A stretch of 64,000 nucleotides of DNA, from NCBI RefSeq assembly GCF_000319225.1, contig NC_019815.1, positions 757,814 to 821,813 on the forward strand, in the 5' to 3' direction. Below are positions 1 through 13,041 of the stretch, one piece after another. The stretch comes from Candidatus Kinetoplastibacterium crithidii (ex Angomonas deanei ATCC 30255) (GTDB taxonomy: Bacteria; Pseudomonadota; Gammaproteobacteria; Burkholderiales; Burkholderiaceae_B). Every line of letters begins with the position of its first letter. The stretch's first letter is position 1. The notes under the pieces are model-generated. The model did no database searches, was not told the origin of the DNA, and saw nothing but the letters and a program-made list of their open reading frames with translations. The translations under genes and the position numbers were made by a program.

Positions 1-325
1 AAGGAGCTCTTTTTATTATTTCATGACCTTCTTGACTAGCTACGCACCCTCCAACTCCTATAATAAGATTTGGATTTTCTTCTTTGATCTCTTTTATTCT
101 TCCTAAATCTGAAAACACTTTTTCTTGGGCTTTTTCTCTTATCGAGCAAGTGTTTAATATGATGATATCAGCTTTTTCAGCTTGTTTTACTATTTCAATT
201 TGTTTTTTTGTTCCTAGTATATCAATAATTTTTTCTGAGTCATATTCATTCATTTGACAGCCAAAAGTTTTAATATACACATTATATTTATTTATGTTTT
301 TGTTTTCTGAGTCTTTTTTATGCAT
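1..325 (-). CDS. miaB: tRNA-2-methylthio-N6-dimethylallyladenosine synthase MiaB, N-terminal part (runs off window)
   Basis: I translated this from the reverse strand. The first ~108 residues contain TFGCQMN, NTCSIRE and GVGGC, which supply the three cysteines of the N-terminal methylthiotransferase (UPF0004) domain. MiaB is a radical-SAM enzyme that methylthiolates i6A37 of tRNAs reading UNN codons. The radical-SAM CxxxCxxC and TRAM domains lie beyond the left edge. The ATG at 325 is the first start in frame after the secF stop, 45 bases upstream, so miaB may be co-transcribed with secF. The [13 protein letters not shown] pattern favours MiaB over RimO, but without the C-terminal part this rests on the N-terminus alone. 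Confidence 0.85.
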   Translation of the reverse strand, partial: MHKKDSENKNINKYNVYIKTFGCQMNEYDSEKIIDILGTKKQIEIVKQAEKADIIILNTCSIREKAQEKVFSDLGRIKEIKEENPNLIIGVGGCVASQEGHEIIKRAP

Positions 326-370
326 TGGTTTTGATGAAGAATTTAATAATTGTATTTTGTTATATGCAGA

Positions 371-1303
371 CTAATCATGTGTTTCTGCATGAAATGCTTT
401 TTTTCCAAATTTCATTAGCAAAGCTAGTGAAGAAGAAACAAATATAGACGAATAAATACCAAACCATATTCCTATAGTGAGAGCAACAGCAAAATAATGC
501 AAAGATGCACCTCCAAATAGTAATATTGATAAAATCATGAATTGGGTTGAACCATGTGTGATTATTGTTCTAGAAATAGTTTGAGTTATTGATTTATTAA
601 TTAAGGCTTTTGTGTTTTTTATGTTTTTAGGGCCTATGTACTTTAAATAATTTTCTCTTACTCTATCCATTACAATTACTGATTCATTAACAGAATATCC
701 TAGTGCAGCAAGCGTTCCTGCTAATACAGAAAGGGAAAACTCCCATTGAAAAAAAGCAAAAAATCCTAGAATAATTACTACATCATGCAGATTTGCCATG
801 ACAACAGCAGCAGCTATTATCAATTCAAATCTAATGCTTAAATAAAATATGATGCCTATGACTAACATAATTACAGATAGCAACATATCTTGTAATAACT
901 TTTCTCCTACTTGTGGTCCTATAAATTCTGTTTTATTTATATTAAATGAATTATCATATTTTTGTAGTTCACTTAGTATAGTAGATGTTGTAGTTTCTAG
1001 AGAAAAATTTTCTAAATTTGGTAATCTTATTATTATTTCTTTCGAAGACCCAAGATATTGAACTTGTATATGTTCTATATGTGGAATATTTGTTAGAGAT
1101 GACTTGATTTCATCAAGTTGTAGTATTTTTTCTCCAGAGTAGGACGCTTCTATAATTGATCCACCAGTGAATTCAGTGGATAGATTAAAGCCTTTATGAT
1201 ATATAAAAAATAAAGACACAGTAAACGTTACTAAACTTATGATATTTAGTAAAACAGCATATCGCATAAAATGTATAGTTTTACTAATGCGGAACAGTTC
1301 CAT
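371..1303 (-). CDS. secF: Protein translocase subunit SecF
   Basis: SecF works with SecD in the inner membrane to complete proton-driven export of proteins through SecYEG. The 310-residue product has an N-terminal membrane segment (about 15-35), the FTGGS motif at about 45 that is typical of the SecD/SecF family, a periplasmic domain, and five further hydrophobic segments from about 140 onward, including the GYSVNESVIVMDRVREN stretch. The length is normal for the family. It follows secD by 29 bases in the conserved yajC-secD-secF order and is probably in the same operon. Confidence 0.96.
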   Translation of the reverse strand: MELFRISKTIHFMRYAVLLNIISLVTFTVSLFFIYHKGFNLSTEFTGGSIIEASYSGEKILQLDEIKSSLTNIPHIEHIQVQYLGSSKEIIIRLPNLENFSLETTTSTILSELQKYDNSFNINKTEFIGPQVGEKLLQDMLLSVIMLVIGIIFYLSIRFELIIAAAVVMANLHDVVIILGFFAFFQWEFSLSVLAGTLAALGYSVNESVIVMDRVRENYLKYIGPKNIKNTKALINKSITQTISRTIITHGSTQFMILSILLFGGASLHYFAVALTIGIWFGIYSSIFVSSSLALLMKFGKKAFHAETHD

Positions 1304-1332
1304 TGTATATTACCTAAAAATCTTATTAATTG

Positions 1333-3207
1333 CTAATCTAAACTTCTTGGTTTCCAAATTTGGCCAATATATATTTTTTTTATGTTTTTTTTACTTCCAT
1401 AGAATAGATTAATTAAAAATTTTACAAATATTACAGAAGAAAAAATTGATGATAAGATGCCAATGCAATGTACTACAGCAAATCCTCTTATAGATCCTGA
1501 CCCTAATATTAATAAAGATAAACCAACAATAAAAGTGGTTAAGTTTGAATCTAAGATAGTATTCCATGCCTTTTCAAACCCATCTTCTATTGATTTTTTT
1601 GGTGAATTTGACTCATTTCGTAACTCTTCTCTTATGCGTTCGTTTATTAAAACATTAGCATCTATTGAAATCCCTATTGTTAGCGCAATGGCCGCTATAC
1701 CTGGTAATGTAATTGTTGCTTGTAATATTGATAATGCGGAAATTAATAGTACTATGTTTAATGCTAATCCAATGGAAGCAAATATGCCAAAGATTTGATA
1801 GTATAATGTCATGAAAATTACTATAGCAGAAAAGCCATAAAATATAGATTTCATTCCTTTATCTATATTGCTGGATCCTAAGCTTGGCCCTATGATTTTC
1901 TCTTCTATTATGTTCATAGGAGCAGATAGCAGTCCTGAACGAAGTATCAAAGATATATCAGCTGCTTCTTGATAATTCATAGATCCAGTTATTTGTATAT
2001 TTCCATTAGGAATTTCACTTCTTATTATTGGTGCTGTTATAATTTCCCCTTTTCCTTCTTCATATATTAATATCGCTAACCTTTTATTTATATTATCTCT
2101 TGTCACATCTTTGAAGATCCTCGCTCCTTTATTATCTAAAGTCAAATTGACAGATGGCTGACCAGTTTGTGGATCTCTTCCAGGTTGTGCATTATATATG
2201 TTCGCACTGTTAATAATAGGATGGGCATGTACTGCTATTCTATTATTATGTTTATCGCAAAAAAGTTCTTTGCCAATTGGAATTATTCCTTGAGATAGTG
2301 ATAATTGTGTTGATTTTGAGTCATCAACTAACCTGAATTCTATTGTGGCAGTTCTTCCAAGAATTTCTTTGGCTTTCATAATATCTTGTAGGCCTGGCAA
2401 TTGAACTATTATTTCATCAGATCCTTGTTGTTGAATTACAGGTTCAGATACCCCTAAAGCATTTATACGATTATTTAATGTTAGTAGGTTTTGTTGAATC
2501 GCTCGTTTTTTTATTTCTGATATTTTAGAAGGTTCAAATTTACATTCAAGTTGATTTCCTATTATATTAGTAATAATTCCATCGACAGAAGATTTTATTT
2601 TTTTGTTGAGTTCATTAATATCATGATTGTTTGCTAGAGATATACGAATACTTTTGCTGTCATTGTATATTTTTCTAACGTCTAACTTATGTTTTTTTGT
2701 TATTGCTTTGATATCCATTAATAAATTATCATAGTTAGAAGATATAGCTTTATCTATATCAACCTTAATTAAAATATGAATACCACCTCTTAAATCTAAA
2801 CCAAGTACGATTGGTTTAGGTGTGAAAGGTCCTAGTTTTAGCATCCATTTCGGAATATTGGAGACTATATTAGGCGTAACAATATAGGGGTTAGATGCGT
2901 ATGTATTATTTAGTAAATTTTCTATTATGCTGGTGGATATTATTTGATCATCAGGATATAACAAAAGAATATCTATAATAGACGAGTCGCCTTTTTTTAC
3001 AAGTGAACATTTTTTATATGGAATATTCACTTGTTTTATTGCTGCTTCAATTTTTGCTGCTAGCAAATCATCAACTTGTATATTTTTTTTTACACTTCTA
3101 ATTTGGATAGATGGAGACACACCATATAGATTTGGTATGAAATACAGAATTCCTATAAAAACTGTTAGTATTATAAGAATGTTTTTCCATCTTGGGTAGC
3201 AGTTCAT
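1333..3207 (-). CDS. secD: Protein translocase subunit SecD
   Basis: This is the larger partner of SecF. It drives late steps of Sec export with the proton motive force. The 624-residue product has one N-terminal membrane segment (about 10-28), the DLRGGIH motif at about 140 in the first periplasmic region, a long periplasmic part with the GRTATIEFRLV region, and a C-terminal bundle of five membrane segments (about 450-610) with the ISIDANVLINERIREE motif. The length matches proteobacterial SecD. It lies between yajC and secF on the same strand. Confidence 0.97.
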   Translation of the reverse strand: MNCYPRWKNILIILTVFIGILYFIPNLYGVSPSIQIRSVKKNIQVDDLLAAKIEAAIKQVNIPYKKCSLVKKGDSSIIDILLLYPDDQIISTSIIENLLNNTYASNPYIVTPNIVSNIPKWMLKLGPFTPKPIVLGLDLRGGIHILIKVDIDKAISSNYDNLLMDIKAITKKHKLDVRKIYNDSKSIRISLANNHDINELNKKIKSSVDGIITNIIGNQLECKFEPSKISEIKKRAIQQNLLTLNNRINALGVSEPVIQQQGSDEIIVQLPGLQDIMKAKEILGRTATIEFRLVDDSKSTQLSLSQGIIPIGKELFCDKHNNRIAVHAHPIINSANIYNAQPGRDPQTGQPSVNLTLDNKGARIFKDVTRDNINKRLAILIYEEGKGEIITAPIIRSEIPNGNIQITGSMNYQEAADISLILRSGLLSAPMNIIEEKIIGPSLGSSNIDKGMKSIFYGFSAIVIFMTLYYQIFGIFASIGLALNIVLLISALSILQATITLPGIAAIALTIGISIDANVLINERIREELRNESNSPKKSIEDGFEKAWNTILDSNLTTFIVGLSLLILGSGSIRGFAVVHCIGILSSIFSSVIFVKFLINLFYGSKKNIKKIYIGQIWKPRSLD

Positions 3208-3260
3208 ATTTATTTATATAAAGTTAATAATGAAAAAGTGTCAAATTACATTTGTTGTGA

Positions 3261-3605
3261 TTATAATGATTTTATTGTTCCTCTAGGCATTGTACCAATA
3301 ACAGCATTTTTTTGAACAATTATTTCCACTGGTTGACTATTTGAACGCGAGACTTCAAGAAATATATAATTATCTTGTATTTTGCTAATTATGCCCATTA
3401 TTCCTCCAGAAGTAGTAATTTCATCACCTTTAGATAATGATAAAATTAAATTCTTATGTTCTTTTTGGCGTTTTATTTGTGGTCTAATCATTAAAAAATA
3501 TAAAACTACAAACATTATTATTATAGGAAACATACCCATTATCGTATTGCTTTCTGCAGAGGTAGCATTTGCAATAATAAAATTTGAAGAGTTTATAAAA
3601 TTCAT
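3261..3605 (-). CDS. yajC: Sec translocon accessory subunit YajC
   Basis: YajC is a small inner-membrane protein that binds the SecDF complex. The 114-residue product has one hydrophobic segment at about 24-42 followed by the characteristic IRPQxKRxKEH motif and a short soluble domain with GDEITTSGGIMGII. Both are hallmarks of the family, and the length is typical. It is the first gene of yajC-secD-secF and sits 61 bases after tgt, the usual proteobacterial order. Its exact role is not settled even in model bacteria. Confidence 0.95.
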   Translation of the reverse strand: MNFINSSNFIIANATSAESNTIMGMFPIIIMFVVLYFLMIRPQIKRQKEHKNLILSLSKGDEITTSGGIMGIISKIQDNYIFLEVSRSNSQPVEIIVQKNAVIGTMPRGTIKSL

Positions 3606-3666
3606 TTTAAATTCCTTTAAGGATTAGTATTTTCTAGGTTGTTTATATAACAGGAAGTTATTCATT

Positions 3667-5864
<2,198 letters not shown>

Positions 5865-5952
5865 CTTAAGGTATATTAAACTAATAAAATTGACATTATT
5901 ATATTCTAGCTGTTATTTGAAACAACATATTCAAAAATATGCAGTATTTTCT

Positions 5953-6693
5953 CTACTCATACCAATTCATCAAGCTAATAACAGCTGCTACTATTGTAAT
6001 ACCTGCAGTTTCTGTGCGTAATATTCTATTACCAAAATTAACGAATTTGATATCATGTATTTTTCTTGCTTGAGCACATTCTTCCTCAGTCCATCCTCCT
6101 TCAGGTCCTATCATTATAGATAATTTTTTTGTATTAATTTGTGTTTTTAAAACTTCTGTTAGATTTTGACTATGTATTGGATGACAAAATAAATGTGTTT
6201 GGTTTGATATTGATGCTAAGTATCGATCAAATGATATTGGGTTTTCTATAGCCATAAGTTGGTTGCGACCACATTGTGCACTAGCTGATCTGATTATTTT
6301 TTCCCAATGTCTTATCTTGTTTTGTAATTTTTCATTGGTTAATTGAACTATACTTCTGTTTGTTTTTAATGGAATTATTTTCTGCACTCCTAACTCAACG
6401 GCTTTTTCTATTATAAGATCCATTTTATTGTTAGTCGTTAAAGACTGTACAAGTGTAATCGACCCTTGAAGTTCTATTTCTTTAGAGTTGAATGATAATA
6501 TTTTTGCATAAGCAGATTCTTTAACAAATGTTATTGTTGCATTATATTCTCCATTTTTTCCATTAAACAATATAATATCATCATTGTTTTGTAGTCTTAA
6601 GACTTGTTTAGCGTAATGTGTTATTTCCTTTGGTAATAACACATTTATATCTGGAGATAAATTACTTTCTAAGAAGAAACGAGGTCGACGCAT
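5953..6693 (-). CDS. rsmE: 16S rRNA (uracil1498-N3)-methyltransferase RsmE
   Basis: RsmE methylates U1498 of 16S rRNA in the assembled 30S subunit. The 246-residue protein has an N-terminal PUA-like domain (MRRPRFF start, LPKEITHYAKQVLRL) and a C-terminal SPOUT methyltransferase fold with the SAM-binding knot motifs IGPEGGWTEEE near 195 and LGN/FGNRILRTETAGI near 222. The length is typical. It lies 88 bases upstream of queA on the same strand and is divergent from tkt across a 165-base AT-rich gap. Confidence 0.95.
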   Translation of the reverse strand: MRRPRFFLESNLSPDINVLLPKEITHYAKQVLRLQNNDDIILFNGKNGEYNATITFVKESAYAKILSFNSKEIELQGSITLVQSLTTNNKMDLIIEKAVELGVQKIIPLKTNRSIVQLTNEKLQNKIRHWEKIIRSASAQCGRNQLMAIENPISFDRYLASISNQTHLFCHPIHSQNLTEVLKTQINTKKLSIMIGPEGGWTEEECAQARKIHDIKFVNFGNRILRTETAGITIVAAVISLMNWYE

Positions 6694-6858
6694 ATTTATT
6701 AATTTCTCATTAAGAATAAGATATTTTAATACAAACTTGCTAGTTTTTTAAAATATTTTGATAGATTTTGTAATAGTAATAGATATTTATTATAAGAATT
6801 TTATCTTTATCTTTTTTCTAAGTGTTAGAATTACAATTTATCAAATAATTTTTAATCA

Positions 6859-8937
6859 ATGAAATCAAAGAGCCTTTATATGAACAAAGACATATATAAA
6901 TCTAAAATTGTTTTGGCTGATGCCATTCGTGTTCTAGCAATGGATGCAGTGCAGCAAGCTAACTCTGGGCATCCTGGTGCTCCTATGGGTATGGCAGAGA
7001 TGGCACAGGCAATATGGAAAGATAATTTAAAACATAATCCAAATGATCCAGGATGGATTAATAGAGATCGTTTTGTTTTGTCAAATGGTCACAGTTCTAT
7101 GTTGCTTTACGCTGTTTTGCATTTAACTGGCTATGATGTTTCAATGAACGATATTAGGAATTTTCGTCAGTTGCATTCTAAAACCCCTGGGCATCCTGAA
7201 GTTGGAATTACTCCAGGTATAGAAACAACAACAGGACCTCTTGGTCAGGGGTTAGCTAATGCTGTTGGTATGGCATTAGCAGAATCTTTATTAGCAGAAG
7301 AGTTTAATAAGCCAGGTTTTGATATCATAAATCACAATACATATGCAATGGTGGGAGATGGTTGCCTTATGGAAGGCATTTCTCATGAAGTTTGTTCTCT
7401 TGCTGGCACGTTAAAATTATCTAAACTAATAGTTTTATACGATGATAATGGTATTTCTATAGATGGAAATGTAAAACATTGGTTTAATGACGATACTGCA
7501 GGACGATTCAGAGGATATGGTTGGAACGTTATTACAGATATAAATGGTCATGATGCTTCTGCTATAAATGCAGCTATAAAGTTAGCTCGCTCTCAATCTA
7601 AAAAACCAACAATAATTATTTGCAAAACTACCATTGGCAAAGGTTCGCCAAATATGGCAGGTACTCATAATGTGCATGGATCTCCTTTAGGTAAGGATGA
7701 GATATTAGCATCTAGAGAATTTCTTGGATGGCCTCATGATCCATTCGTGATTCCTCAAGAAATGTATGATGCTTGGGATGCTAGGGAATCTGGGGAGAAG
7801 GCGCAAGCAATATGGAAATCTAAATTTGATTCTTATGCAATTGAATATCCAAGTTTTGCTCATGAACTTAAACGTAGAATGAACGGTGAGTTACCATGTA
7901 ATTTTGATGAGTTTGTTCAAAACTTTATAAAAACAACAGTTAAAAAAGCAGAAACCTTAGCTACAAGAAAAGCTTCTCAACTTGCAATTGCAGAGATAGC
8001 TAATACATTGCCTGAATTTTTAGGAGGTTCTGCTGATTTGACAGGTTCTAACTATACAGATTGGAAAGGAGTTGCTCCTGTTAGAGCTGCTAATGATAAA
8101 GGGATATCATTTGGAAGACATATTAATTACGGTGTTCGTGAATTCGGTATGGCTGCAATTATGAATGGTATTGCATTGCATGGAGGCTACTTGCCTTTTG
8201 GCGGAACATTTTTAACTTTCTCAGATTATTCTCGTAATGCAATTCGTATGGCTGCCTTAATGAAACAAAGGGTTATACATGTATTCACGCATGATTCTAT
8301 AGGATTAGGAGAAGATGGTCCCACTCATCAGTCTATTGAACATGTGGCTAGTTTACGTCTGATTCCAAATTTATCAGTATGGAGGCCTTGTGATACTGTA
8401 GAAACTGTAGTTGCTTGGGAATATGCAATTAAGAGGCCAGTCAGTGTTGGTATGGATGTTAGAGATGGTGGTCCTACGGCATTATTGCTTTCCAGGCAAA
8501 ACCTTCCTTTTGTCGAACGTGATTCTTCTACAATTAACTCTATAGAAAAGGGCGGTTATATCCTAAAAGATGTTGACAATGCACAAGCAATAATTATTGC
8601 TACAGGTTCAGAAATTGCTATAGCTTTGGATGCCCAAAATAAATTAAATGAATTAGGTATTGGGGTTAGGATAGTTTCTATGCCTAGCACCGATGTTTTT
8701 GATAAACAAGATAATAGTTGGAAAGAAAAAGTTTTGCCAGGCAATCTTCCAAAGATTGCAATAGAAGCTGGTGTAACTTCCGGATGGTATAAGTATGTTG
8801 GCTTAGATGGTTTGGTTTTAGGTATAGATCGTTATGGAGAATCAGCTCCAGCCGGAGAGTTATTTAAATTTTTTGGATTGACATCAGATAATGTTGTTTC
8901 GTCAGTGAAAAAGATTTTGTCATTGAAAGGGGTTTAG
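6859..8937 (+). CDS. tkt: Transketolase
   Basis: Transketolase is a thiamine-diphosphate enzyme that moves two-carbon units between sugar phosphates, linking the pentose phosphate pathway and glycolysis. The 692-residue protein has [12 protein letters not shown] near 35, the ThDP/Mg-binding [10 protein letters not shown] near 160, [12 protein letters not shown], and the pyrimidine-domain motif [16 protein letters not shown] near 430. A second in-frame ATG at codon 8 is an alternative start. gapA begins two bases after its stop, so tkt-gap form one unit. With transaldolase (27890-28843) it provides the non-oxidative branch. Confidence 0.97.
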   Translation: MKSKSLYMNKDIYKSKIVLADAIRVLAMDAVQQANSGHPGAPMGMAEMAQAIWKDNLKHNPNDPGWINRDRFVLSNGHSSMLLYAVLHLTGYDVSMNDIRNFRQLHSKTPGHPEVGITPGIETTTGPLGQGLANAVGMALAESLLAEEFNKPGFDIINHNTYAMVGDGCLMEGISHEVCSLAGTLKLSKLIVLYDDNGISIDGNVKHWFNDDTAGRFRGYGWNVITDINGHDASAINAAIKLARSQSKKPTIIICKTTIGKGSPNMAGTHNVHGSPLGKDEILASREFLGWPHDPFVIPQEMYDAWDARESGEKAQAIWKSKFDSYAIEYPSFAHELKRRMNGELPCNFDEFVQNFIKTTVKKAETLATRKASQLAIAEIANTLPEFLGGSADLTGSNYTDWKGVAPVRAANDKGISFGRHINYGVREFGMAAIMNGIALHGGYLPFGGTFLTFSDYSRNAIRMAALMKQRVIHVFTHDSIGLGEDGPTHQSIEHVASLRLIPNLSVWRPCDTVETVVAWEYAIKRPVSVGMDVRDGGPTALLLSRQNLPFVERDSSTINSIEKGGYILKDVDNAQAIIIATGSEIAIALDAQNKLNELGIGVRIVSMPSTDVFDKQDNSWKEKVLPGNLPKIAIEAGVTSGWYKYVGLDGLVLGIDRYGESAPAGELFKFFGLTSDNVVSSVKKILSLKGV

Positions 8938-8939
8938 TT

Positions 8940-9950
8940 ATGTCTATCAGAGTGGCTATTAATGGTTATGGGCGAATAGGTCGGAATATTTTAAGAGCTC
9001 ATTATGAAGGTGGAAAAAAACATGATATAGAAATTGTTGCTATAAATGATATGGGCAATGTGGAGTCTAGTGCTCATTTAACAAGATTTGATACTGCCCA
9101 TGGAAGATTTACAGGTACAGTTTCTGTAGAAAAAGATTGTATGATAGTTAATGGTGACAGAATTAGAATGTTTTCTAATAGGAATCCAGAAGAATTGCCT
9201 TGGAGAGATTTAGGTATTGATGTTGTTATGGAGTGCACTGGTATTTTTACATCTAAATCGAAGGCTATGGTGCATATTAATAATGGAGCTAAGAAAGTTG
9301 TGATATCTGCTCCAGGTGGTAGTGATGTAGATGCAACTATTGTTTTTGGAGTTAATGATAATTTACTGAAATCTAATCATACAATTATTTCTAATGCTTC
9401 TTGTACTACAAATTGTTTGGTGCCTTTAGTTAAACCTCTTCATGATTCTATTGGTATAGAAACAGGTCTTATGACCACAGTGCACTCATATACCAATGAT
9501 CAAGTTTTAACAGATGTTTCGCATAATGATTTGCGTAGGGCAAGATCTGCAACCATGAATATGATTCCAACAAAAACTGGAGCAGCTGCTGCAGTTGGTT
9601 TGGTACTTCCTGATTTAAAAGGCAAGTTAGATGGATATTCAATAAGAGTCCCAACTATTAATGTTTCATTGGTAGATTTATCTTTTGTTGCAAAAAGGAG
9701 TACTTCTGTTGATGAGGTAAATGAAACAATTAGATTGGCCTCTGAAGGTTATCTAAAGGGTGTTTTAGAATTTAATCAAGATTTGTTAGTTTCTAGTGAT
9801 TACAATCACAATCCTGCATCAAGCATTTTTGATTCTACCTTGACAAAGGTATCTGGAAGACTTGTTAAAGTATTTTCATGGTATGACAATGAATGGGGGT
9901 TCTCCAATAGAATGCTAGATACTACGATTGCGTTAATGTTTGCCAAGTAG
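8940..9950 (+). CDS. gapA: Glyceraldehyde-3-phosphate dehydrogenase, type I
   Basis: This enzyme oxidises glyceraldehyde 3-phosphate with phosphate to 1,3-bisphosphoglycerate. The 336-residue protein shows the Rossmann motif [10 protein letters not shown] at the N-terminus, the catalytic NASCTTNC cysteine near 155, the HSYTNDQ histidine near 180, and the C-terminal [12 protein letters not shown]. The length is standard. It starts two bases after tkt and precedes pgk by 100 bases that contain an inverted repeat (9966-10017), which may tune pgk relative to gap. Confidence 0.97.
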   Translation: MSIRVAINGYGRIGRNILRAHYEGGKKHDIEIVAINDMGNVESSAHLTRFDTAHGRFTGTVSVEKDCMIVNGDRIRMFSNRNPEELPWRDLGIDVVMECTGIFTSKSKAMVHINNGAKKVVISAPGGSDVDATIVFGVNDNLLKSNHTIISNASCTTNCLVPLVKPLHDSIGIETGLMTTVHSYTNDQVLTDVSHNDLRRARSATMNMIPTKTGAAAAVGLVLPDLKGKLDGYSIRVPTINVSLVDLSFVAKRSTSVDEVNETIRLASEGYLKGVLEFNQDLLVSSDYNHNPASSIFDSTLTKVSGRLVKVFSWYDNEWGFSNRMLDTTIALMFAK

Positions 9951-9965
9951 TTCTATTTTTATTTT

Positions 9966-10017
9966 ATGGGCATATTTAGAGTGTAGAGTCTATTATAACA
10001 ACTCTTGGTATGCCCAT
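9966..10017. promoter_or_regulatory. Inverted repeat between gapA and pgk
   Basis: ATGGGCATA at 9966-9974 and its exact complement TATGCCCAT at 10009-10017 can form a 9-bp stem around a 34-base loop. No T-run follows, so it does not look like a simple terminator. It could be an RNA-processing or stabilising hairpin between gapA and pgk, or an operator-like site. The function is inferred only from symmetry and position. Confidence 0.45.
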
Positions 10018-10050
10018 TTATTATGTTTAGGTTATCAAGGAGATTTTTAG

Positions 10051-11247
10051 ATGACCAAAGTAAAAACTCTAAGAGAGTTATCAAAATCAGGTTTTTTGCT
10101 AAATAAAAAGGTTTTTATTAGGGCCGATTTGAATGTGCCTTTTGATAATGAAGGTCATATCACAGAAGATACTAGGATAAGAGCTTCAGTGCCAGGAATT
10201 AGAATGGCTTTGGATGCTGGTGCTGCTGTAATGGTTACGTCTCACTTAGGTCGTCCTAAGGAGGGTATATTTACTAAACAAGATTCTTTGGTAAGGGTTG
10301 CTCAACGGTTATCAGAAATTTTAGGTATGCAAATCGAGCTAATTAAAGATTGGGTTGATGGTGTTAAGGTTGCCCCTGGTCAGGTTGTTTTGCTAGAAAA
10401 CTGCCGTGTAAATGTTGGTGAAAAAAATAATGATGAGGATCTATCACGTAAAATGGCAGCCTTATGTGATGTTTATGTAAATGATGCTTTTGGAACAGCT
10501 CACAGGATTGAAGCTAGTACTTATGGTATTGCTAAATTTGCTCCTGTGGCTTGTGCTGGTCCTTTATTAGAACAAGAATTACATGCTCTTGGAAAAGTAT
10601 TTGAACAACCTAAAAAGCCATTAGTTGCTATTGTAGGAGGATCAAAAGTATCTACAAAATTATCTGTTTTAAGATTCTTATCTCAAAAAGTGGATTATTT
10701 GATTGTTGGTGGTGGAATAGCTAATACTTTTATGATGGCGACAGGATTGCCTATTGGAAAATCTTTAGTGGAGCCTGGTGAGTTAGAAAATGCTAATATT
10801 ATAATTAATAGTATGAGGAATAGAGGTGCTGATGTTCCAATACCAGTGGATGTAGTATGTGCCAAATCTTTTAGTTCCGAATCTTTAGGCGTTTTAAAAA
10901 AGTCAGAAGATGTATCCGAAGATGATATGATTTTAGATATAGGACCGGAAACATCTGAGATGTTTGGTTCTATTTTGGAAAGAGCTGGCACTATAGTTTG
11001 GAATGGACCAGTTGGTGTTTTTGAATTTAAGAGTTTTGCTAGTGGTACAGAATTTATATCTAAAAAAATAGCAAAAACTAATGCCTTCTCAGTCGCTGGA
11101 GGAGGAGATACTTTGGCAGCTATAGATAAATTTGGTGTTCTTAATGAAATTGATTATATTTCAACGGGTGGTGGAGCTTTCTTAGAATTTTTAGAGGGCA
11201 AGAAGTTACCTGCTGTATCTATATTAGAAGAACGAGCCAATGACTAG
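10051..11247 (+). CDS. pgk: Phosphoglycerate kinase
   Basis: Pgk transfers phosphate from 1,3-bisphosphoglycerate to ADP. The 398-residue product has the N-domain RADLNVPFD near 24, the [10 protein letters not shown] loop near 65, [11 protein letters not shown] near 112, GGSKVSTKL near 193, and the nucleotide-binding GGGDTLAAI near 350. The length is usual. A ribosome binding site AAGGAG lies upstream of the ATG. The stop region overlaps the convergent pit gene by four bases. No pyruvate kinase gene follows, only pit and then fba. Confidence 0.97.
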   Translation: MTKVKTLRELSKSGFLLNKKVFIRADLNVPFDNEGHITEDTRIRASVPGIRMALDAGAAVMVTSHLGRPKEGIFTKQDSLVRVAQRLSEILGMQIELIKDWVDGVKVAPGQVVLLENCRVNVGEKNNDEDLSRKMAALCDVYVNDAFGTAHRIEASTYGIAKFAPVACAGPLLEQELHALGKVFEQPKKPLVAIVGGSKVSTKLSVLRFLSQKVDYLIVGGGIANTFMMATGLPIGKSLVEPGELENANIIINSMRNRGADVPIPVDVVCAKSFSSESLGVLKKSEDVSEDDMILDIGPETSEMFGSILERAGTIVWNGPVGVFEFKSFASGTEFISKKIAKTNAFSVAGGGDTLAAIDKFGVLNEIDYISTGGGAFLEFLEGKKLPAVSILEERAND

Positions 11248-12731
11248 AGTTTTGTTGCAAATATACCAAGTAAAAATAAAATAGCAGATAAAGAAATTGC
11301 TGCTGGCAAAGTGAGAATCCATGCCAGCAGTATTTGTTTGACAGTGTTTTTTTGCAGAGTAACTTTATTAGCAACTATTGTCCCAGCTATTCCTGATGAT
11401 AGTACGTGTGTGGTTGAAACTGGTAGATTTAATAAATTGGCTGCTCCTATTGCCAAAACCGCTGTAACTTGAGCAGAAGCTCCTTGAGCATAAGTCATTC
11501 CTTGAGTGCCTATCCTTTCTCCAACTGTCATTACAACTCTTTTCCATCCTATCATTGTCCCACATCCAAGAGCTGTTGCTACAGCAATGACAACCCATAA
11601 TGGTGCATATTCGATTGTTGATGTTATGTCAGATCTCAGTCTTTCTAAATCTTCTGCTTCAGATGTTGGCAGTTTTTGTTCTCTCATAATATTTTTAGCT
11701 ATGTCATCAAGACAAAGTAAGTTTTTTCTAGTGTCTATTCTTTGTTTAACAGATAAAAGTTCATATTTAGATAGATTTTTTAGAGTTATATCAATTTCAT
11801 TTATGGTTATTTTTGTCATTTCTGGATTACAACTTAATTGTGTAGTTATATCAGTATTGATAACCTGTTTATTTATGTCTAGATATTTATTGATATAACT
11901 ATAATTTCTATTGTAAAAGTCATTTAGGTGAAGAGTTGCGTTTCTTGTTCTATCTATTTGATATGATGTGCTATTTAAGTTTAAAGCATAATTTGCTGGA
12001 ACTATGCCTATTAATACCAACATTACTAATCCTATTCCTTTCTGCCCATCGTTTGACCCATGTGCAAAGCTAACTCCCATAGCAGATATAACAAGTATCA
12101 AACGATTCCAGAATGGAGGGTGTTTCTTAGCTTCTAAAAGCCGTCTTTGCTTAGGAGTATAATGCATATTTGAATTTGGTCTCCAGCTTTTTAACAGAAA
12201 AAATATCCATCCTGCTAATATAAATCCTATGATTGGGGATACTATCATGGATAACCCTACATCTATAGCTTTGGCCCAATTGACCCCATCCTGTATTGGT
12301 ATGCTATTTTCCCATGCATTTGCTAATCCAACACCTAGTATTGATCCAATAAGAGTATGAGAACTAGAGGCTGGTATGCCAAAAAACCATGTTCCAAGAT
12401 TCCAGATTATCGCTGCAGATACCATAGAAAAAATCATTATTAGACCGCGTGTACTGTTTACGTTTAATAATAATTCTACAGGGAGTAAGTGTACTATGGT
12501 GTAGACTATTCCTACACCACCAGTCAGGACTCCTAAAAAGTTGAATATTCCTGCAAGTAGAACTGCTAGTCTAGGAGGCATGGCCTTTGTATATATTACT
12601 GTAGCAACAGCATTTGCTGTGTCATGAAATCCATTTATAAATTCATAAATGAGCACGAATGCTAGAGCCATAATAAGGCCAAAACAAACCCAAACACTTA
12701 AACCAGAGAATATATTTAGCATAGTTGGCAA
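11244..12731 (-). CDS. pit: Low-affinity inorganic phosphate transporter, PiT family (PitA-like)
   Basis: PiT carriers import metal-phosphate complexes using the proton gradient. The 495-residue protein contains the two PiT signature repeats: [14 protein letters not shown] near 35 and [14 protein letters not shown] near 220. About ten hydrophobic segments flank a hydrophilic central loop (about 260-370) holding many charged residues. The length and central loop resemble E. coli PitA. It is transcribed toward pgk and shares four bases with it, with no room for a terminator. Together with ppk (39449) it suggests active phosphate handling. Confidence 0.93.
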   Translation of the reverse strand: MPTMLNIFSGLSVWVCFGLIMALAFVLIYEFINGFHDTANAVATVIYTKAMPPRLAVLLAGIFNFLGVLTGGVGIVYTIVHLLPVELLLNVNSTRGLIMIFSMVSAAIIWNLGTWFFGIPASSSHTLIGSILGVGLANAWENSIPIQDGVNWAKAIDVGLSMIVSPIIGFILAGWIFFLLKSWRPNSNMHYTPKQRRLLEAKKHPPFWNRLILVISAMGVSFAHGSNDGQKGIGLVMLVLIGIVPANYALNLNSTSYQIDRTRNATLHLNDFYNRNYSYINKYLDINKQVINTDITTQLSCNPEMTKITINEIDITLKNLSKYELLSVKQRIDTRKNLLCLDDIAKNIMREQKLPTSEAEDLERLRSDITSTIEYAPLWVVIAVATALGCGTMIGWKRVVMTVGERIGTQGMTYAQGASAQVTAVLAIGAANLLNLPVSTTHVLSSGIAGTIVANKVTLQKNTVKQILLAWILTLPAAISLSAILFLLGIFATKL

Positions 12732-13041
12732 TATTTTAAAATTGGCATTTTAAATTTTATTTATAAATAAAGATAACAGACTATTCATTATAATACATAA
12801 TACATAATATAAAGTTATGGTAATGAATATATAAATCTTACTAATCTAGGAATTTAGAGTACAAAACCATACTAAGCTTGATTAGTATGAAACAAATTAT
12901 GTTTTTTTTAAAGAATTAAATAAAGTTTTTCAACTAAAATAATTTTACTCTATAAAAGTGGTAATATTAATATTAAAAATAATATTTTAAAATACATATT
13001 TCATATATGTTTGATTTGATCTTATTGGGAGTTAGCTCTTT
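12732..13041. promoter_or_regulatory. AT-rich divergent spacer pit/fba with hairpin and candidate fba promoter
   Basis: This 310-base spacer has no gene I can support. It contains a perfect 8-bp inverted repeat (CATACTAA 12868-12875 and TTAGTATG 12882-12889, six-base loop). A candidate fba promoter is TTCAAC at 12929-12934, 16 bases, then TATAAA at 12951-12956. GGGAG just upstream of the fba ATG may serve as ribosome binding site. The hairpin could be a remnant terminator or an operator. I see nothing else here. Confidence 0.4.

Noticed and set aside
849..1061. 70-codon plus-strand frame inside secF
   Set aside because: It lies wholly antisense to a well-supported gene and has no family features.
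6721..6858. Possible tkt promoter (TTGATA, 16 bases, TAGATA)
   Set aside because: The -10 match is weak and the spacer is so AT-rich that several equal candidates exist.
11506..11898. 130-codon plus-strand frame antisense to pit
   Set aside because: It mirrors the hydrophobic transporter sequence and has no ribosome binding site or recognisable motif.
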